Shown here piece by piece: positions 5,892 through 8,099 of a DNA stretch of 8,099 bases (the stretch's first letter is position 1; the number at the start of each line of letters is the position of its first letter). Under the pieces are notes generated by a model. It was not told the origin of the DNA. It searched no databases and was given only the letters and a program-made list of their open reading frames with translations. The DNA is taken from positions 6,071 to 14,169 of the forward strand of contig DPGK01000005.1 in NCBI GenBank assembly GCA_003523225.1. Reading direction: 5' to 3'. A program made the position numbers and the translations under genes. This DNA comes from Clostridiales bacterium (GTDB taxonomy: Bacteria; Bacillota; Clostridia; Oscillospirales; CAG-272).

Positions 5892-6280
5892 TCCGCACCG
5901 TTCTCCCCGTTTGATCTTCCGACGCCGGAAGCTGCTTTGCCGTTTTCCGGCTCTGCCGCTTTAGGCGGCGTGCGGCGTTCGATATAAGCGCGCAAAAGCT
6001 CGTTTTCCCGCTCAAGGCGCGCATACTTTCCGTCGCCGCCGTAAAGCTCACGTTCAAGCTCACGCACGCGCTGCTCCGCGCGTCTTTTTTCGGAAAATGC
6101 GTCAAGAGCGCAAAGGATTATCGCCTCGTTTCGCGGCAGGGTGCGGTTGCGTGCGCACAGGTCGCGTATACTGCGGTCAAGCGCTCCCACGACCTCCTCG
6201 ACCTCGGCAGGCGAATCGTCCGACCGGACGCTCATTTCATAGCCCGCCACCGTAACGGTGTATCTTTGCTTTAACGCCAT
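5888..6280 (-). CDS. zapA: Cell division protein ZapA
   Basis: Promotes FtsZ filament bundling at the division site. The 130-residue product begins KQRYTVTVAGYEMSVRSDDSPAEVEEVVGAL-type sequence, the ZapA globular head (about 5-58), with conserved AIILCALDAFSE (53-64), then a charged coiled coil (about 64-107) for dimer/tetramer formation. A low-complexity Gly/Asn/Glu-rich tail (110-130) is not part of the core and is longer than in many ZapA proteins. AAGGAGG lies five bases before the ATG, a strong ribosome binding site. It overlaps the downstream U32 gene by four bases; this pair is a common Clostridia arrangement. Confidence 0.9.
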   Translation of the reverse strand: MALKQRYTVTVAGYEMSVRSDDSPAEVEEVVGALDRSIRDLCARNRTLPRNEAIILCALDAFSEKRRAEQRVRELERELYGGDGKYARLERENELLRAYIERRTPPKAAEPENGKAASGVGRSNGENGAE

Positions 6281-6326
6281 CGAATCCTCCTTTTTCCGTA
6301 TCGCGGAAATTTTTTTGCTCCCCGGG

Positions 6327-6355
6327 TTGATTATGCGCGAAAAACAATGTATAAT
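6327..6355 (+). promoter_or_regulatory. Promoter for the RNHCP–esterase transcript
   Basis: TTGATT (6327-6332), 17-base spacer, TATAAT (6350-6355) on the plus strand; predicted start near 6362. This leaves a leader of about 140 bases before the first ATG, containing several hairpins. Confidence 0.65.
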
Positions 6356-6356
6356 A
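6351..6356 (-). promoter_or_regulatory. Candidate -10 box for zapA–U32
   Basis: Minus-strand TATTAT at 6351-6356 overlaps the plus-strand TATAAT, so divergent transcription could share one AT-rich core. No convincing -35 is seen; a second possibility is TTGTAT-N17-TATATT slightly upstream (between about 6375 and 6405). The zapA leader would be about 65 bases or more. Confidence 0.3.
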
Positions 6357-6362
6357 TTGTTG

Positions 6363-6376
6363 TCCGGCGATCCGGA
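6363..6376 (+). other. Small hairpin at the start of the RNHCP leader
   Basis: TCCGG-CGAT-CCGGA directly at the predicted 5' end of the plus-strand transcript. A 5' hairpin of this kind may stabilise the mRNA; no known riboswitch is recognised. Confidence 0.35.
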
Positions 6377-6403
6377 ATATATTTATTCACATTATATTAT
6401 ACA

Positions 6404-6436
6404 ATAAAAAGCACCGGGAATAAAGCCCCCCGGCGC
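6404..6436 (-). terminator. Intrinsic terminator on the minus strand without an obvious gene
   Basis: On the minus strand GCGCCGGG (6436-6429) pairs with CCCGGTGC (6418-6411), including one G-U pair, followed by TTTTTATTG (6410-6402). The stem is better on the minus strand than on the plus, where an A-C mismatch appears and no T-run follows. No minus-strand gene lies to its right in the window, so it probably stops antisense transcription from the RNHCP/esterase region before zapA. Confidence 0.6.
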
Positions 6437-6447
6437 AAAAATACCGA

Positions 6448-6463
6448 TTTTTTCGCGAAAAAA
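6448..6463. other. Perfect 16-bp palindrome in the RNHCP leader
   Basis: TTTTTTCGCGAAAAAA is fully self-complementary and lies between the predicted promoter and the ATG at 6504. It could be an operator or a weak hairpin. Confidence 0.45.
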
Positions 6464-6503
6464 GGAAGTTTTCGGGACATTCCGGCAAAGATAAGGATCA
6501 AAA

Positions 6504-6833
6504 ATGCAAACCAGACGCTTTTCAAAAAACGACAGCGGCTTTGTCTGCGCTCACTGCGGCAGGCGGGTCGAGCCGCTCGGATATTCCTCCCGCAATCACT
6601 GCCCCTTCTGCCTTTGGTCGCTTCACGTTGACGAAAACCCCGGCGACCGCGCCTGCTCCTGCGGGGGAGAAATGGAACCGATATACGCCGAGCCGGATGC
6701 CCGACGCGGCTATATAATAACCCATCGATGCACGAAATGCGGCGCGCTGAAGCGCTGCCGGGCGGCGCATGAGGCGGCAAATCAGCCCGACGACCTTGAA
6801 AAGCTCATCGAGCTGACAGCTCATAAAATGTAA
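6504..6833 (+). CDS. RNHCP-domain zinc-ribbon protein
   Basis: The 109-residue protein carries the family-defining RNHCPFCLWSLHVD motif (30-43). Cysteine pairs C15/C18, C33/C36, C51/C53 and C76/C79 (plus C85) are spaced as in zinc ribbons, so it probably binds one or two zinc ions. RNHCP proteins are small and have no established function that I know of; a nucleic-acid or protein interaction role is only a guess. Start: AAGGA (about 6492-6496) lies seven bases before ATG. The C-terminal 20 residues form a likely helix. The esterase gene follows after 85 bases on the same strand with no terminator in between, so co-transcription is likely. Confidence 0.85.
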   Translation: MQTRRFSKNDSGFVCAHCGRRVEPLGYSSRNHCPFCLWSLHVDENPGDRACSCGGEMEPIYAEPDARRGYIITHRCTKCGALKRCRAAHEAANQPDDLEKLIELTAHKM

Positions 6834-6918
6834 GCCGGAGCCTGAAGCTTCCGACGCGCGTCCTCCGGACGGGAAACCGCGCTGCGTAAACAAAATATAA
6901 AGAAAGGACAAATCGAAA

Positions 6919-7677
6919 ATGGCTCTTCTGACTGCCAGTTTCCGCTCGGCGGCGCTCTCGCATGAAACCGCCGTCAACATCATATTGCCGGAGGGATGTC
7001 CCGAGGAGGATATCCCGACCGTGTTCCTGCTTCACGGAATGCACGGCGACCACAGCTCATGGGTGCGCAAGACTTGTATTGAACGCTACGCGGCGGAGCG
7101 GCGGCTTGCCGTTGTCATGCCCGACGGAGAAAACAGCTTTTATGCCGATATGAAATACGGCAAGAAGTACTTCACCTACGTCTCGGAGGAGCTTGTCGAT
7201 TATGTCCGCAAGATACTGCGCCTCAGCCGCAAACGGGAGCGCACCTTTGTGTGTGGACTTTCAATGGGCGGCTACGGCGCTTTCAAGCTCGCAATGAAAA
7301 AGCCGGAGCAGTATGCCGCCGCCGCGTCACTTTCCGGATGCCTTGACATTGCCGCAAGGCTTGACAACTGCCCGTGGCAGCGCGAGGCGACTGCTATCTG
7401 GGGAGACGATTTTGCCACCTCGGTCAGAGGGAGCGATGACGACCTGCTTATGCTGATGCGGCGCTTTGACGACCCCGCGTTGCCGCGCCCGCGCCTTTAT
7501 GCTGCCTGCGGAACCGAGGACGGTCTTTACGGGTCAAATCTTGTTTTCAAGGAAGCCGTGGAAAAAACCGAACTTGAATTCCGGTTTGAAGCCTCCCCAG
7601 GTATCCACAATTGGGTCTTCTGGGACAGAAATGTCGTCCCCGCGCTGGATTTCTTTCTTGAGCGCAAGCTGAAATAA
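6919..7677 (+). CDS. Alpha/beta-hydrolase esterase (FrmB/EstA-like family)
   Basis: A 252-residue serine hydrolase of the esterase-D / S-formylglutathione hydrolase-like superfamily, which cleaves short acyl or acetyl esters (tributyrin esterase and acetyl-xylan esterase are members). Seen: oxyanion-hole region FLLHGMHGDHSSW (36-48), nucleophile elbow GLSMGGYGAF with Ser115, the likely acid Asp201 in ACGTEDGLY, and the catalytic His230 in PGIHNWVFWD. The triad is complete and length is normal. No signal peptide is seen, so it is probably cytoplasmic. AAAGGA lies about eight bases before the ATG. The natural substrate cannot be inferred; nothing nearby points to glutathione, methanol or xylan metabolism. 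Confidence 0.88.
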   Translation: MALLTASFRSAALSHETAVNIILPEGCPEEDIPTVFLLHGMHGDHSSWVRKTCIERYAAERRLAVVMPDGENSFYADMKYGKKYFTYVSEELVDYVRKILRLSRKRERTFVCGLSMGGYGAFKLAMKKPEQYAAAASLSGCLDIAARLDNCPWQREATAIWGDDFATSVRGSDDDLLMLMRRFDDPALPRPRLYAACGTEDGLYGSNLVFKEAVEKTELEFRFEASPGIHNWVFWDRNVVPALDFFLERKLK

Positions 7678-7732
7678 AAATGTGACCAATAAATTACCCG
7701 AGCTTCACAGGTCGGATCAGCGGGCGCGGCAT

Positions 7733-7760
7733 AATTTCATTGAAATTTTATTGATTTTTT
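7733..7760 (+). terminator. Probable AT-rich terminator of the esterase transcript
   Basis: AATTT-CATTG-AAATT (7733-7747) followed by TTATTGATTTTTT (7748-7760). The stem is weak but the T-run is good and it is the first such element after the esterase stop. Confidence 0.45.
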
Positions 7761-7817
7761 AATTGGCAGAGAAAATAACATGGTCTTGTCATCCTCAGCT
7801 TCTTTCCGCGCCGGGGA

Positions 7818-7874
7818 GGCAATATTTGTGTCTGCAAATTGGATATACCCACATAACAGAAAATTTGCATTGCC
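7818..7874. repeat. Nested inverted repeat
   Basis: GGCAAT (7818-7823) pairs with ATTGCC (7869-7874), and GCAAATT (7834-7840) with AATTTGC (7862-7868); a 10-base insertion separates the two parts of the left arm. It lies 15 bases before the larger palindrome and could be part of the same element. Confidence 0.5.
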
Positions 7875-7889
7875 TCATGTTGGTTTGCG

Positions 7890-7970
7890 CCGTATGGCGG
7901 GGGCTTGTCTCCCGCCGAAACGCATTGAACACTTAAATAAATCGGCGGGAGACAAGCCCCCGCCCTACGG
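7890..7970. repeat. Large palindromic element, 29-bp arms with one mismatch
   Basis: The left arm (7890-7918, CCGTA-T-GGCGGGGGCTTGTC...) and right arm (7942-7970, ...GACAAGCCCCCGCC-C-TACGG) are reverse complements apart from one position; the inner 23 bases match perfectly, around a 23-base AT-rich loop (7919-7941). This looks like a REP/MITE-type intergenic element; similar GGCGGG...CCCGCC palindromes are, from memory, frequent in gut Clostridia. No transposase or clear target duplication is seen. Confidence 0.75.
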
Positions 7971-8064
7971 ATATTGGCATTGTTTGTGCGAATAATTAGC
8001 ATGGCAAATGCCGAACCCACGAAAAAAATTGCTTCTTTTAAGTGCGATGATTAAAACAGGTAGT

Positions 8065-8081
8065 GACGAGCATCGCTCGTC
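8065..8081. repeat. Short hairpin GACGAGC-ATC-GCTCGTC
   Basis: A perfect seven-base-pair stem with a three-base loop near the window edge. It resembles short dispersed repeats and may belong to a second repeat element running out of the window. Confidence 0.5.
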
Positions 8082-8099
8082 CGCGGACTGCCAATGGCA

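Larger units (their letters stand above)
7678..8099. other. Repeat-rich intergenic region without a credible gene
   Basis: Open frames on both strands (about 7748-8020 minus and 7780-7995 plus) run through inverted repeats, lack ribosome binding sites and look like chance translations of repeats. The region contains a weak terminator, three hairpins and a phrase TGTCATCCTCAGC (7788-7800) that resembles common dispersed intergenic repeats. No tRNA or array is seen. Confidence 0.6.

Noticed and set aside
6397..6780. Minus-strand open frame ending beside the orphan terminator
   Set aside because: Arg-rich composition and overlap with the conserved RNHCP gene on the other strand indicate a shadow frame.
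7748..8020. Open frames of 90 and 71 residues on the two strands
   Set aside because: Both mirror the palindromic repeats (Pro/Gly-rich PPPYG-type translations), without ribosome binding sites.

Overview
The window looks like chromosomal DNA of a GC-rich, low-oxygen gut-type Clostridia, probably Oscillospiraceae/Ruminococcaceae-like. The lineage is inferred from the zapA–U32 gene pair, strong AGGAGG-type ribosome binding sites, consensus sigma-A promoters and a type II-A-like Cas9; nothing in the window proves it. Most genes are visibly GC-rich. The left third (about 1-2930) is clearly richer in A+T, which suggests an acquired CRISPR-associated island.

Left region (1-2930): the standout is a minus-strand gene for only the N-terminal half of a type II-A-like Cas9 (770 residues). 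It has RuvC-I, the arginine-rich bridge helix and a complete-looking REC lobe, but stops just before RuvC-II would begin, so RuvC-II, HNH, RuvC-III and the PAM-interacting domain are absent. Directly upstream, divergently transcribed, lies an apparently intact tracrRNA: anti-repeat, nexus-like hairpin, two short stem-loops and a strong terminator, driven by a TTGACA-N17-TATTAT promoter whose -35 box overlaps the cas9 start codon. A second, perfect consensus promoter farther upstream reads toward cas9 through the tracrRNA in antisense and has a 15-bp palindrome across its -35 and spacer. No CRISPR array, cas1, cas2 or csn2 is visible. A nuclease-incompetent, guide-binding Cas9 derivative with a maintained tracrRNA is the candidate undescribed system; a decaying locus is the main alternative.

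Middle region (2936-6280, minus strand): an unrecognised multi-pass membrane protein with an acidic C-terminal tail, with its own perfect consensus promoter; then, as an upstream two-gene operon, zapA (cell division) overlapping by ATGA with a U32-family protein of the RlhA/TrhP type (probably RNA hydroxylation).

Right region (6281-8099, plus strand): a divergent intergenic region with hairpins and an orphan minus-strand terminator, then a small zinc-ribbon RNHCP protein and an alpha/beta-hydrolase esterase, probably co-transcribed. The last 420 bases hold no credible gene; they contain a terminator-like element and several inverted repeats, including an almost perfect 29-bp-arm palindrome typical of high-copy intergenic elements.
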